Assembly (NCBI RefSeq): GCF_000002985.6
Contig: NC_003279.8
Span: forward strand, 2,604,001 to 2,668,000
From: Caenorhabditis elegans
Lineage: Eukaryota > Nematoda > Chromadorea > Rhabditida > Rhabditidae
Length of the DNA stretch: 64,000 nucleotides
Direction of reading: 5' to 3'
Position 1 is the first letter of the stretch; each line of letters opens with the position of its first letter. The notes below the pieces were generated by a model. It saw only the letters and a list, made by a program, of their open reading frames with translations. It made no database searches and was not told the origin of the DNA. Shown in pieces: positions 11,942 to 22,300 of this stretch. The translations under genes were made by a program, and so were the position numbers.

Positions 11942-12239
11942 ACACTTTTCATTGACTCCGCCCATAACTTGGTCATTTGCAACGAAAAATTGTAAAGTTT
12001 AGGCCAAAATGCAGCATGCTTTGGACTGAAGCCTCAAAAAATGCGCATAAGATAAAATAGCTCAAAAAAGTGAATTTGGTAAGAAACTGTTGAGTTGTTC
12101 TATAAGTTCTCGGTGTTTTGCTAAGTTTGCTTTTTGTACGCCTGTCCGCGCGGCCGAGAAAAATAAGAAAACTTGGCCACCGATTTTTTTTTGCTTCTTA
12201 CTTCCTGATTTTGCGATACCAATCTCCATAAATTTGCAT

Positions 12240-12980
12240 AGAATTGGGTAGGTAGGCACGATTTAAATAAGTAGGCGTACGATAGGCGTAAGGTAGGCAA
12301 GTATGCCGACGAAAATAAGGCAGGCAGGCATGAGGCAAAGTACGTAGGTAACCTAACAAATAATATAAATTTGTTTAGGTTGTAAGGTAAGCAAGTAAGC
12401 AGATAGGCTTAAGGCAGGTACATAGGTAGTCTAGAAAGGCATAGGCACGTAGGCACGGCACTAGGTAATCAAGTAGGCAGATAGGCTTGAGGAAGGCTAG
12501 TAGGCAGGCAGGTAAGCAGGACAGTAGGAGAAAGACAAATGGGTAGATAGGCGTAAAGCAGGTATGTAGGCAGCTCAAAAAGACATGGACACGTAAATAC
12601 GAGGCAGACAAGAAGCAGGTAGGCAGGCATTGGATAGGCAAGTAGGTAGGTATAGAAACAAGCATGTGCAAGCCAGACGGAAACTTAATGAAACTACATG
12701 GAGTAGGTAGGTAGGCATTGGATAGACAAGTAGGCAGACGTGTAAGCAAGCTTGCGTGAAGTAGGCAGGTTTTTAGCAAGGTACTACTTACCTCACGCAA
12801 ACTTGCTTACATGCCTGCCTACTTGTCTATCCAATGCCTACCTATTCTATTCTAGGTCTGCCTCATGCTTATACGTCTTGCCTACCTGCTAAAGTGCCTG
12901 CCTACCTACCTACTTCTTGTCTGCTTCCTGTTTACGTGCCCATGTCTTTCAGGCTACCTACGTACCTACTAGCAAGGCAT
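12240..12980. repeat. degenerate AGGTAGGC / GCAGGTAGG repeat with a strand switch
   Basis: From 12240 to about 12780 the + strand is dense in 'GTAGGCAGG' and 'AAGTAGGC' words. From about 12785 to 12980 the complement (CCTACCTGCCTAC) dominates, so the block is a loose inverted repeat. Short relatives occur at 43145-43250, 45775-45820, 52450-52490, 55330-55480 and 60120-60170. Cys/Leu-rich frames here are artefacts. 12990-13490 shows no gene. Confidence 0.75.
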
Positions 12981-13492
12981 AGGCACATACGCACAAGGAA
13001 TGAGGTTCAGCGATCTGCGCTTCGTGGCCTCGAATAGGGGAAACTTCGGCCACCGATTTACAGGCCACTTTTCAATTTAATTTTTTGCAGTAGTACAATT
13101 GCGAGCTGACGTCATCACCGTTCCGCGGCCGCCCACAGGATCTCTCCCATTTTGTTTTTCAGAGCCCTATATTTTCTTTCATTTCTTCAGTTTTTTTGCC
13201 ACGTTTCTTCCTCTCTCTCTCTCTCATCTTTCCATGTCATACCATTTGCCCAAACCTCGCGAATATTCAAAATGACTTACTTTTTAAAAATGCTGGTTTT
13301 TTATTGATTTTATTGATTTTTTTCTGTTGACTATTGTTTACAAGAAAATAGTTCGTTCTTTCTTTGTGTACTCCACGTGAACAAGAAAACTTTGCGCGTC
13401 AAATATGATGTTTCGGCTGTGGAAATGCAATAATAGGAACGTGAACCTTTGAGAAGTATAAAAATAATAATAGTTACGTAATTTTATTTGGA

Positions 13493-13506
13493 GGGGGGGG
13501 GGGGGG
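13493..13506 (+). repeat. poly-G tract (14 G)
   Basis: An uninterrupted G14 run just upstream of the REEP-MSP gene. One of several homopolymer G/C tracts in the window. Confidence 0.95.
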
Positions 13507-13559
13507 CATTTTCAATCATTTTGAATTTTTCACAAGCTAGCAAAGTAGCAAATTCGAAG

Positions 13560-16349
13560 ATGGCGCTTGAAAGCATTGGACAGCGAAGCAAGCAATTTTA
13601 TTACGGTAAGTGACGTCACTCCCCGTAAACTAGGCCACCTATGACGTCATTCAGACCATGCCGCTGGTGACACCGCAACTCAGAAGCACATTAGCCACGA
13701 GAAGAGCCAGATCAATTTGGAAATGACTGGCGAGCCAGGAGGAGGGGAGCGCCGATATTTTGAAGGGCTTGTTGGAACTAAAGAGCTTGTCATATTATCT
13801 GCACTGACCATGTGCTTGTACTTGATCAATGGAGAGTATGCACAGGTTATTGATTTTTTGCAGCCGCCATCTAGTTTTCTGTTTTCAGACAATTTGCACC
13901 GCGCTGACGTCAGTGCCGCCGGCTCTTTTTTCGTATCGAGTTTTGACAAATCAGATGACTGATAAGCAGGGATATGTGAGTTTCGAATTCCACTACGTGG
14001 TCGCGAAAAAAAAAACTCGGCCACCAACGTAATACACCGGATTTTTTCCTCCTTCGTTTGCGCGTAAAACATGGTGCATCGATGTCGGTGTACCGCACGG
14101 CCGTATCCACTTCTGGCTTTCTTCACATTTTGAAATGGAAGAGTTTGCCGAATTAGGCCATTTTGTCTCGGCCACGGTCGGGGTAGGTTTACGGCGCGTT
14201 GCGTGTCGCGTCGCGGCTCGGTTTTCATTGTGAAACTAAATGTCTTGTCCGCGTGGAGTACACGACTTCTCCACCCGTTGTCCGGTTGGCGATTGTCAGT
14301 GGAGCGCGAAAAATGCAATGAGGGAGACTGGAAGCCCGTGTACCCATATTTTTCACAGGGTTCTGGCCTGCCTCATTGAATTTTTCGCGCTCCATTGAAA
14401 CTCCACACCGACAAATACATTTAGTTTTACAACTGAAACCGAGCCGCGACAAGACACGCAACGCGCCGTAAATCTACCCCAAATATGGCCGAGCTAAAAT
14501 GGCCTAGTTCGGCAAAAACTCTTCCATTTCAATTTATGAGGGAAGCCAGAAATCCGTGAATAGTCCCCATATAATTTTGGTGGAAATGTTCTAAAAATCG
14601 AAAAATCCACTAAACTAAAGCTAATTTTTCCAGCACTCAATTCTGTTCTACTGGACCCTTTACGGGCTCACTGCTCTAATCGATCAATTCGCTGGAACAG
14701 CTCAAGGATACAATCTCTGCAAGTGTGGCCTCCTTGGCGTATTTTTCTTCCACGCGGTCCGCTCCAACTTGTCCGCAGTGCCCGCCACCTGGAAATTCGC
14801 GGAGAAGCTTGAAGTTCTGACGTCACTGGTTTCACAGCTGGAGACTGATGGTTTTCTGCGGAACTACGATGCGATGACACCAACGATAACCCAGTTTTCT
14901 GAGGATGACTCGCTGCAATACATATTCCCAGTGGAAGAGAATTTGGAAATGAGCACAGCGTGCAGTTTCGTGCCGTCACTTGATATGCAGAGCACCCAGA
15001 ATCCGTCTCCATCTACTTTGAAAACTATGAAAATCGAGGAAAGCCGGAATTTCCAGACCATGTCGGCGATGACGTTGGCCTGCGGTGGAGCTGCAGCAGA
15101 TATTGTCACCGTGCCGGCCGACCGGATCACGTTTGCCGCTGGCAAGCTGGAAGAAGTTATTCGAGTCACTAACGTCTCGCAATCGCATATTATGTTCGCT
15201 TTGAAGGTGAGGTCTCGGTTTGGCGCGTAAAATTGTATGTATTGTGGTTTTTGTGCAATTCACCGACTTCAATGCATCGGACTTTACGCACAAGTTGGTA
15301 CTTTGTGATTTTCCAAACATTTTTGCTGAAAAAAAAAATTGAAAATTCGAATTTGCGTGTAAAATTAACTCGCAAATTATTACGATATTATCAAAATATA
15401 TAAACTGACATGTGAAACGTGGCTTATTTTTTATTTTGTTTTTTATTTAAGCGCCTCCCATTTTTTTAAATGAGCTAATAAATAAAAATTTTAACGAAAG
15501 GCCAGGAATGGGAGGAGCTTAAATAAAAAACAAAATAAAAAATAAGCCACGTTTCACATGTCAGTTTATATATTTTGATAATACTTAACACAAAATTCTG
15601 AGAATGCTTATGGCGCAACATATTTGACGCGCAATATATCTCGTAGCGAAAACTACAGTAATTCTTTAAACGACTACTGTAGCTCTTGTGTCGATTTAAC
15701 GGCTCGATTCTAGATAGAAATTTTTAGATAGCTAATTAGATATGGATTTTCGAAATATCGATAGAATATTAAAATTAAGCAAAAAAGTAAATAATTCGAA
15801 GAAACGAATTGTTTTCATTTCGAAAACGAAACCCGTATATCGACACAAGTGCTAAAGTAGTCCTTTAAAGAATTACTGTAGTTTTCGCTACAAGATATTT
15901 TGCGCGTCAACATTCTAGAAATCTAGAAATTTCTAGATTTCTAGAAAATCTAGAAATTTCTAGAAATTTCTAGACGCATTCTAGAAATTTTGTGCTCCCG
16001 TAATATACACAAATTGAATTGTATAATGTAAATTGTTTGAAAACCGATAATTTCAGACAAATGCCGACGCCTACCTCATCGCTGCTCCAACTTCTGGAGT
16101 TCTTCTGAGCGGACAAAGCATGACAATCCGTGTTGGAGTCACTGGCAACTACTTCGATGATTTTTCGGATCCTGGAGTTTCCATTGATAAGGTTATTTTA
16201 TAATTCTATTGAATAAAACTTCAATTTCCGATTTCCAGCTCGCCATCGACTATGCTCTGATCCCCAGCCGTTCCTACTCCAAATTTTCCTCCGAGTTCTT
16301 CTATTCCCAGAACCGACGTCGCCTCGCAATTCGTGTGTTCTATCAATGA
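13560..16349 (+). CDS. REEP/TB2-DP1-like membrane protein with C-terminal MSP domain
   Basis: Five exons join in phase (13560-13605, 13655-13845, 14634-15206, 16057-16191, 16239-16349) and encode 351 residues. Residues about 60-130 hold two hydrophobic segments, with 'LTMCLYLING', 'FYWTLYGLTALIDQF' and 'LCKCGLLGVFFFHAVR'. This resembles the YWVVYG...F...LKCGFL pattern of REEP/DP1/HVA22 proteins, though the usual GFGYPAY loop is missing. The C-terminal ~110 residues are a clear MSP domain ('DIVTVPADRITFAAGKLEEVIRV TNVSQSHIMFALKT', GVLLSGQSMTIRV). Family knowledge: REEP proteins shape tubular ER and MSP domains mediate protein contacts at membranes, so an ER-membrane tether is plausible inference. 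The first exon is supported by ATG plus GTAAGT and correct phase only. Its last 48 nt of exon 2 and most of intron 2 are duplicated at 28338-28950. Likely first gene of an operon. Confidence 0.8.
14165..14500. repeat. palindromic GCGCGTTGCGTGTCGCGTCGC element in REEP-MSP intron 2
   Basis: The left arm, from 'TTTACGGCGCGTTGCGTGTC' to 'GGAGCGCGAAAAATGCAATG', is repeated inverted from about 14370 to 14490. Related pieces lie at 28720-28950 (as part of the duplicated segment) and 43435-43790. Confidence 0.8.
15386..15586. mobile_element. near-perfect foldback (MITE-like) in REEP-MSP intron 3
   Basis: The left arm (15386-15456) begins TATTATCAAAATATATAAAC and continues ACATGTGAAACGTGGC. The right arm (15517-15586) is its near-exact inverse. 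The arms, about 70 bp each, surround a short centre. High arm identity suggests recent mobility or gene conversion. Confidence 0.85.
15590..15990. repeat. GACGCGCAA foldback plus TCTAGAAATT palindromic run
   Basis: A second copy of the foldback seen at 3710-4035, from 'CAACATATTTGACGCGCAA' to 'GATATTTTGCGCGTCAA'. Its right end is invaded by about 75 bp of repeated TCTAGAAATT/AATTTCTAGA words (15910-15985). Confidence 0.8.
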
Positions 16350-16649
16350 TTTGTCTCTTTTCTCGACTTTATTTTATTTATTTTTGTATTTGTAAAAAGC
16401 TTTTATGAGTAAAATTGTGTTTAAATCATGTTTTCCTGGCATTTCTACTTCCATGGGAGATTTCGATCCCTAAAACTGAGGTTTCAAACAAGCTGCAAGT
16501 ACGCTCTACCGTACGAAGCCATTTTCAAACGCGGGAAATTGTTTCAAAAATTAATTTCGGAGATTTCTTTTTCATTTTTTCTGATTTTCTCGGCCTGTTT
16601 CTTCAGTTTTCTTGTAAAATTTACTGTTTAATTAATAAAAATGTACATT

Positions 16650-16658
16650 TTTCAGAAA
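16650..16658 (+). promoter_or_regulatory. trans-splice acceptor of the downstream MID-RRM gene
   Basis: 'TTTTTCAG' ends at 16655, three bases before the ATG at 16659 and 306 bp after the REEP-MSP stop, with no room for a first exon. This is the arrangement of an SL-accepting internal operon gene; the SL type is inferred, not seen. Confidence 0.6.
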
Positions 16659-17734
16659 ATGGTTGCCCATCAGAAGGCGGATTTCAAGTCGAAATGGGCG
16701 ATGGTCGTGACTGTCAATAACCTGAATGACAAGAAGCGAGCCGATTTGAGAGAATTTTCCGAGTGGTTTATCGAGACTTTGAGATTGGAAGGAGCTTTTA
16801 TTGGTCACTATTTCAATTATGAGGTTATTAAGAGTTAATAATTAATTAATTATAAATGCAATAATTCCAGGCTGCACCGGTGACCATCGTCGAGACTTTG
16901 CCAGGCAATTTTGACTCATGCACTAATGCATATCAGAAGATTCACAAGGTTTTGATGGATAAATTAAATAAAATTCAATTAAATAATTCTTCAGGAGCAT
17001 CCGCAGGTCGTCCTCGTCGTGCACATTCTTCCACAGTCGCAGTCGAACGAGTACGAGTGGATGAAGGTGTTGGCGTCGAGATACGGATTCGTCCGTCAGG
17101 GATTGCTCTACGATAACTGTGCCAATCGTTTCCAAAATGTGGAAACCGATCAGAATAGCGTGTTCCGGAACATGTGCCAATGGATTTATCGTAGCGGCAC
17201 CGCGATTGTGAGAAATGAGGGAAAGTAAGTCGAATTACATTTTTTTATTTAGCCATTTTTTATTTAATTCCTGTGTGTTTCAGCGCGTGTGGAATTCTCC
17301 ATGGAAAAGATCCGAAACCGACGTTCGACAAGGTTCTCTTCAACAGCGAAGACATCAAGGATTCCGTTTTCAAAGTTCTTCACGCCGAAGAAGAGCCGAG
17401 AGGTGCGGATCAGGAGAACATGCTGAAGATCAGTGGATATCCGGGGATGCTCAACACGTTCGGCATCGCACAACTTCTCACCCCATATCGTGTCAATGGG
17501 ATCACCATCACCGGCGCCCAGTCGGCCGTCGTTGCCCTGGAGAACAAGTTTCAAGTCTATCAGGCCGTGCAGGATTTCAACGGGAAGAAGCTCGATCGCA
17601 ATCACAAACTTCAAGTTAGCAGCCTCGTCGTCTCGTCGCCAGCCGTTCCACTCGAGTGGCCATCGCTCAAAAAGTCGAAGAAGCTCGTGGAGCAAGTGGG
17701 AAAGCCGATCAGACTTTCGAAAGTCTCCTCTTAA
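16659..17734 (+). CDS. Argonaute MID-like domain fused to an RRM
   Basis: Four exons join in phase (16659-16823, 16871-16948, 16995-17224, 17284-17734) and encode 307 residues. Residues ~10-157 look like an Argonaute MID domain: 'VVLVVHILPQSQSNEYEWMK' (86-105) then 'YGFVRQ' (111-116), comparable to the LVVVILP...VYAEVK...LGMATQ stretch of animal Argonautes. Tyr101, Lys105 and Gln116 fall at the spacing of the 5'-phosphate-binding Tyr, Lys and Gln, with one residue fewer before the Gln. The next region ('VFRNMCQWIYRSG') resembles the NLCLKINVKLGG segment, but Trp144 stands where the fourth binding residue (Lys) would be. No PAZ or catalytic PIWI region is present. Residues ~203-272 fit an RRM (LKISGYPG, VNGITI, SAVVALEN, AVQDFNGKKL), although the aromatic RNP residues are poor. 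The function is unknown; binding of small-RNA 5' ends or competition with Argonautes is hypothesis. Confidence 0.75.
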
Positions 17735-17950
17735 ATGTGCCCCAATTTGCTTATAAGTTATTTTTTTCTGATTTCTGATGATCTTTCTTCGATATCTCGA
17801 CCTTTACCGGTTTTTTTAATCAATTTGCTCATATTCCTTGATAAATAATCTCTCCATTAGCATGTGCGATTTTTTTTTCATTTTAATCTGTTAAAATCGG
17901 GGCTCGATTCTTGTTTTCGTTGGAGAGAATTGTTCTTAAAATAAGTAATT

Positions 17951-17956
17951 TTTTAG
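17951..17956 (+). promoter_or_regulatory. trans-splice acceptor directly at the start codon of the coiled-coil gene
   Basis: 'ATTTTTTAG' ends at 17956 and the ATG begins at 17957, 222 bp after the preceding stop. This again fits a downstream operon gene. Confidence 0.55.
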
Positions 17957-19116
17957 ATGGAAGAAGGCAGCTCCTCACAGCCATCCGACGACTATGAGCC
18001 GAGATATAAAATTTGTAAGATTTTCCAGGTCTCGACACGACAATTTGTGTTCATTACAAATAGGTGTGCGCCTTTAAAAAAGTACTGTAATTCAGAGAAG
18101 ATTTTCTGCGGAATTTTGATAGATTTTTCAGAGTTTTTCTCTCGATTTGTTGAAATTCAAGTGTTTTATTGTTATACTAGAACATTAAGCATATTTTTAC
18201 TAAAAAAAAACAAAAAAAATCGAATAAAATTATGTGTCGAGACCGGTGTTCGGCCCAAAACTTCCACAAAAAATAAAATCTCGAAAAAACTCGTGGCGAG
18301 ACCCAATTTTCTTCCAGCACGACCAAATCAACAAATGCGACTTCCTATAATTCGGCCTAAAATCCCGCCGAAATCCTCAGGCCCACCGGTTCGCCTGATC
18401 ACCTCCGCCACTCCACAACCGATAGCGCCGAGCACATCGAACCCGCGGCCGCTGATCTCACTGCTCGATCGGACAGAGTTTCGCGATCGGAATCGACCGG
18501 CGCTGGTGCCGACGAGAATGATGGCAAAACCGAAGAAGTGCTATTACACAGAGATGGCCGATATTCGAAAGGAATTCGGAATACCCGAAGCGCTGGACAC
18601 TGTGAAGCCGAACACGATGAGCGGCGTTGGTCAGTGCTCGGATGAAATTTATTTAAAATTCGAAAATTCCAGTTTTTCGTATAATTTTCCACTACCGCTG
18701 CTACCGATACGGGACCAGGTCTCGGCACGATAACTCAAACGGATGTGCGCCTTTAAGTTAACTTTAAATCGGTTTTTCAGTCTTTTTTTAACGAAAAACT
18801 GGAAAAAGTACCTTTAAAGGCGCACACCGGTTTTTGTTTACAAAAAATTGTCGTGTCGAGACCTTTTCGCTCAAAATTTCGAATTTTTTCAGCACTGGCG
18901 TCAAAGCTCAACCTCCTACAACGTCTACGCGGCGAGAACAAATTCCTGCGCGAATCGATCGAAACGAGACAATCCACGTGCGACGAGCGGCTCGATCAAA
19001 TCGAAGGGTCTCGCAACGCGACCGCCGAAGCCGCACAATTCTGCCAGGCGCTCCGAGACGATCTGAACACCGTGGAGATGGATATCGCCGGACTACGGGC
19101 TCAGGAAGACACATGA
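17957..19116 (+). CDS. unrecognised proline-rich, C-terminal coiled-coil protein
   Basis: Three exons join in phase (17957-18014, 18318-18629, 18893-19116) and give 197 residues. The N-terminus is short and acidic (MEEGSSSQPSDDYE). Residues ~20-90 are basic and rich in Pro/Arg/Ser (LPIIRPKIPPKSS, STSNPRPLISLLDRTEF) and probably disordered. Residues ~125-195 form a strongly charged coiled coil (LNLLQRLRGENKFLRESIE, LRDDLNTVEMDIAGLRA). I do not recognise the family. AATAAA at 19139-19144 ends the cluster. Both introns carry palindromic GGTCTCGACACGACAATTTGTG / GTGCGCCTTTAAA repeats, which make spurious longer frames. The position as third gene behind two tightly spaced genes suggests co-transcription. 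Confidence 0.75.
18018..18255. repeat. GGTCTCGACACGACAAT inverted element in intron
   Basis: 'GGTCTCGACACGACAATTTG' and 'GTGTGCGCCTTTAAA' at the left are mirrored at the right by 'ATGTGTCGAGACCGG'. A second, tighter pair occupies the next intron at 18715-18865. Confidence 0.7.
18715..18866. repeat. GGTCTCG(G/A)CACGA / GTGCGCCTTTAA inverted pair
   Basis: Left 'GGTCTCGGCACGATAA' plus 'GATGTGCGCCTTTAA' and right 'TTTAAAGGCGCACACCGG' plus 'TTGTCGTGTCGAGACC' form a foldback spanning most of intron 2 of the coiled-coil gene. Confidence 0.8.
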
Positions 19117-19138
19117 TTTATTTGGATTCTGCGGATTA

Positions 19139-19144
19139 CAATAA
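19139..19144 (+). terminator. polyadenylation signal AATAAA
   Basis: Lies 23 bp after the coiled-coil gene stop. The convergent cars-1 stop is at 19360-19362, leaving about 240 bp between the two 3' ends. Confidence 0.7.
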
Positions 19145-19244
19145 AGTACATTTAATAAAGAACAATAAACCACCGTTTTTTTTTTGGATTTATGTATGTG
19201 TCAAAAGTCGTCAGAGAGGGATACCCAGTAGATATGTTGAACAA

Positions 19245-19256
19245 GGGGGGGGGGGG
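19245..19256 (+). repeat. poly-G tract (12 G)
   Basis: G12 run between two convergent 3' ends. Confidence 0.95.
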
Positions 19257-19359
19257 AATAAAAAAAAGAATCTAATAAAACAGAAACGCAATATAAAGCA
19301 CAATTATTAGAAAGAACACTGAAAAAAAACAATAAATTAATTTATATTAGCACTAATAT

Positions 19360-22300
19360 TTATTGCTGATACTTTTTCTTTTGAGCTTCGTACACCTTCT
19401 CCAGCTTTTTGATCTGACTCTTCGTGATCTGAAATAATATTTAAATTAAATAATATCTGTAAATAAAATAATTTCAGAGGCACCACGAATTCAAGATTGG
19501 TGGAATTGCGGATCTACGTTCTCCGGATCTCGAAGAAAAACGCCGTTTATTTGGAAATTTTCTTCTGGAAAATACGCGTAGATCCGTAATACCACCAGAT
19601 CTTGAATCCGTGGTGACTCTATTTCGTAGTTTCGTCGTTTTACCTCCGTTCCATCAGCCAAATGAGTCGGTACACCTCGTTCATCAAACTTCGAGTATTT
19701 CCCGACGTGCTCTCCCTGCTTGAACAGCTCTTCCGGCTTGATCTTCTTCGCTGCCGCCTCCTTATCAGCCTTCTCCCGAGCCTTTTGCTCCTTGTCCGCC
19801 TTTTCCTTATCCTTCCGCTTCTTCTCGGTGTCCTTCTGCTCTTGCTCTCGGAGCAATGTGGCACGATCCACAAGCTTCACAACGGTCTGACCATTTCGAT
19901 CCTCGAGGCGAACTCCGAGTTCGGTGAGGGTCTTGTCACGAAGAGTGTCGCATTCCTGAAAAATTTTGAATTATTTTATTTATTTTAGAAAAAATTAAAG
20001 AAAAAATATAAAACCTCAAGAATTCCATTAACTTTGTGCTCTTTTGCGATAAGCCGAACTTTTTCGCGAAATTGAGCAAGAGCATCCAGGTACGGCATGA
20101 CGACGGCTTCCTTGTTAAACGATGTTGAAGCTCCTTCGCCATTGCACTCATCCTCGGAAACGAATCCGATCTCCTGGTTGCTCTGTGGAATTGCTCCAAA
20201 GATCTTGAGCAGATTTGTGATGTAGGCAGCGATATTTCTGAGCAACAGGCAATTCGGAACGTGTCCCTCCTTCTCCTTCTCCACAATATAGGCATTTCCA
20301 AGGGAAATCAGCTCTCGGAACTTCTCGATCACAGATCTGGTATCCACCGAATCACAAAGCGCCTCGTGAACTTCCGACTTGAGCTTTCCAAATTCCTCCA
20401 TAAGCTTCAACTCTTTTCCTTGGAATTTTTGGTATCCTTCTGATCGATCTGGCTTGTAGTGTCTTCTCAAAAAGTCCTTGACGAGAAGGAAGAACTCGTT
20501 GGTGATTTTCTCGAATTGAAGGGCTCTTTCCATAGTTGAAGAGCTGAAAAATCGTTTTTTTTTTTGAAATTTAGAATATAGAAAAAAACGCTCGAAGAAT
20601 GTCTGAGAGTTGAAAATTGCCAGAAATCACCGGCAATGTTCACTTTATAGGAAAATTTGGAGCACTTTTCCAACTGTTCCAACTGAAATAAAAGCTATTT
20701 TCACATGTACCAAGTCAGGGGTAGGCGGCAATTTTTTTTTTGCCGACAAATATGGCAAATTGCCGTTTTTCCGACAAATTCGGCAATTTGCCGGAAATGT
20801 TTAATTTTGGTAATTTGCCGATTTGCCGGATATTTTTAATTCCGGAAAATTGCCGGGTTACCGATTTGCCGGAAATTTTTAATTACGGCAATTCGCCGGA
20901 AATTTCCAATTCCGGCAATTTGCTGATTTGCCGGAAACTTTCAATACCGGCAATTCGGACGTTAGCCGGTTTACCGATTTGCCGGAAATTCGAATTCCGG
21001 CCATTTGCCGGAAATTTGCAATTCCGGCAACTTGACGATTTGCCGATTTGCCGGAAAATTTCAATTCCGTCAATTTGCTGATTTGCCGGAAATTTCCAAT
21101 TCCGGCAACTTGACGATTTGCCGGAAAATTTCAATTCCGGCAATTTGCCGGCCAACCGATTTGCCGGAAAAAATCGTTTGCCGTCCACCCTGGTTCGACT
21201 TCATAAGAAAAGTGTCGAAACAACTAGATTTTTGTAGAATTGCCGCCCAAATGAGACTTCAAAAGATTGGATTTTTCATTTTTTCGCGATTTTCTCCGAA
21301 TTTTTGTGGGTTTGCCTAATCCCAACCTATAATCCAGAACATCAGCCCAATTATGCATCAAGAAAAGAAGCCGAAGCTGTCTCGGAGTGTAATCTTCAAG
21401 AGCCTTCCGGATCGTGATGAAGTTCTTCAACGATTTCGACATTTTCATTCCTTGAATTCGAAGAGTTCCACAGTGCAAAAAGTAGTTCACCCAGTGAGGA
21501 TCGTCGTAGTGAGCCTCGACTTGTGCAATTTCATTATCGTGATGCGGGAACTTCAGATCGAAACCGCCAGCATGAATGTCGAGTTTTGAGCCGCAAATCG
21601 CCGAGGACATCACAGAGCACTCAATGTGCCATCCTGGACGTCCATTTCCCCACTCGGAAGGCCAGAATGGTTCTCCGTCTTTTGACGATTTCCAGAGAGC
21701 AAAATCGTTGGGGCTCCGCTTCGATTTGAGCCTATCATCAGACATACTCAGCTCTCCTTCACTCTCCTTCATATTCTTCAGCAGCTGCTCACTATCCTCT
21801 CCATAAGCTTCTGGCACCAATTTCGCATAGAAATGCTTCGGATTCTGCTCGAAAGCTTTCGTATCAAAATAGACACTTCCATCTTCAGCGGCGTATGCAT
21901 ATCCATTGCTAATGATCTTTTTGACGTAGGTGATGACTTCGGGCACATATTCGGAGACTCTGGTGAGCACGTCGACCGGGAGAACGTTGAGACGAGCCAT
22001 ATCGGCTAGGAACTCCTTTTCGTAGCTGAAAAAAAAATTGATTTTGAGGGTGGAAAAGGGATTTTCATTTAAAAATCGAAGAAAAAAAGACTCAAATTCA
22101 GAAAAACCAGAGTAGAAAACAAAAAATCTAACTTGAAATTCTGAAAATTCGTCAACTTCGCCTTGTTGCAGCGGCTGGAATACAGTTTTCATCATTTTTT
22201 TTTCACTTTTTAATGCTTAATTCGTTGATTTAGGCACATTTCAAGCCAACAGACACCCAATTTCGGCGATTTTTAGTGCATGTCGGCTTTAAATGGTCTA

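Noticed and set aside
12375..12800. 141-codon Cys/Leu/Pro-rich - strand frame
   Set aside because: Translation of the AGGTAGGC repeat; the opposite orientation of the same repeat gives similar frames at 12834-13037.
17215..17695. Frames of 134-143 codons over the MID-RRM gene on both strands
   Set aside because: Shadows of the spliced gene; only the frame ending at 17734 continues in phase from the upstream exons.
19491..19643. Extension of the cars-1 penultimate exon to a stop at 19491
   Set aside because: The extension crosses a foldback and leaves the family sequence. Splicing at 19644 to the exon ending at 19360 restores the expected C-terminus.
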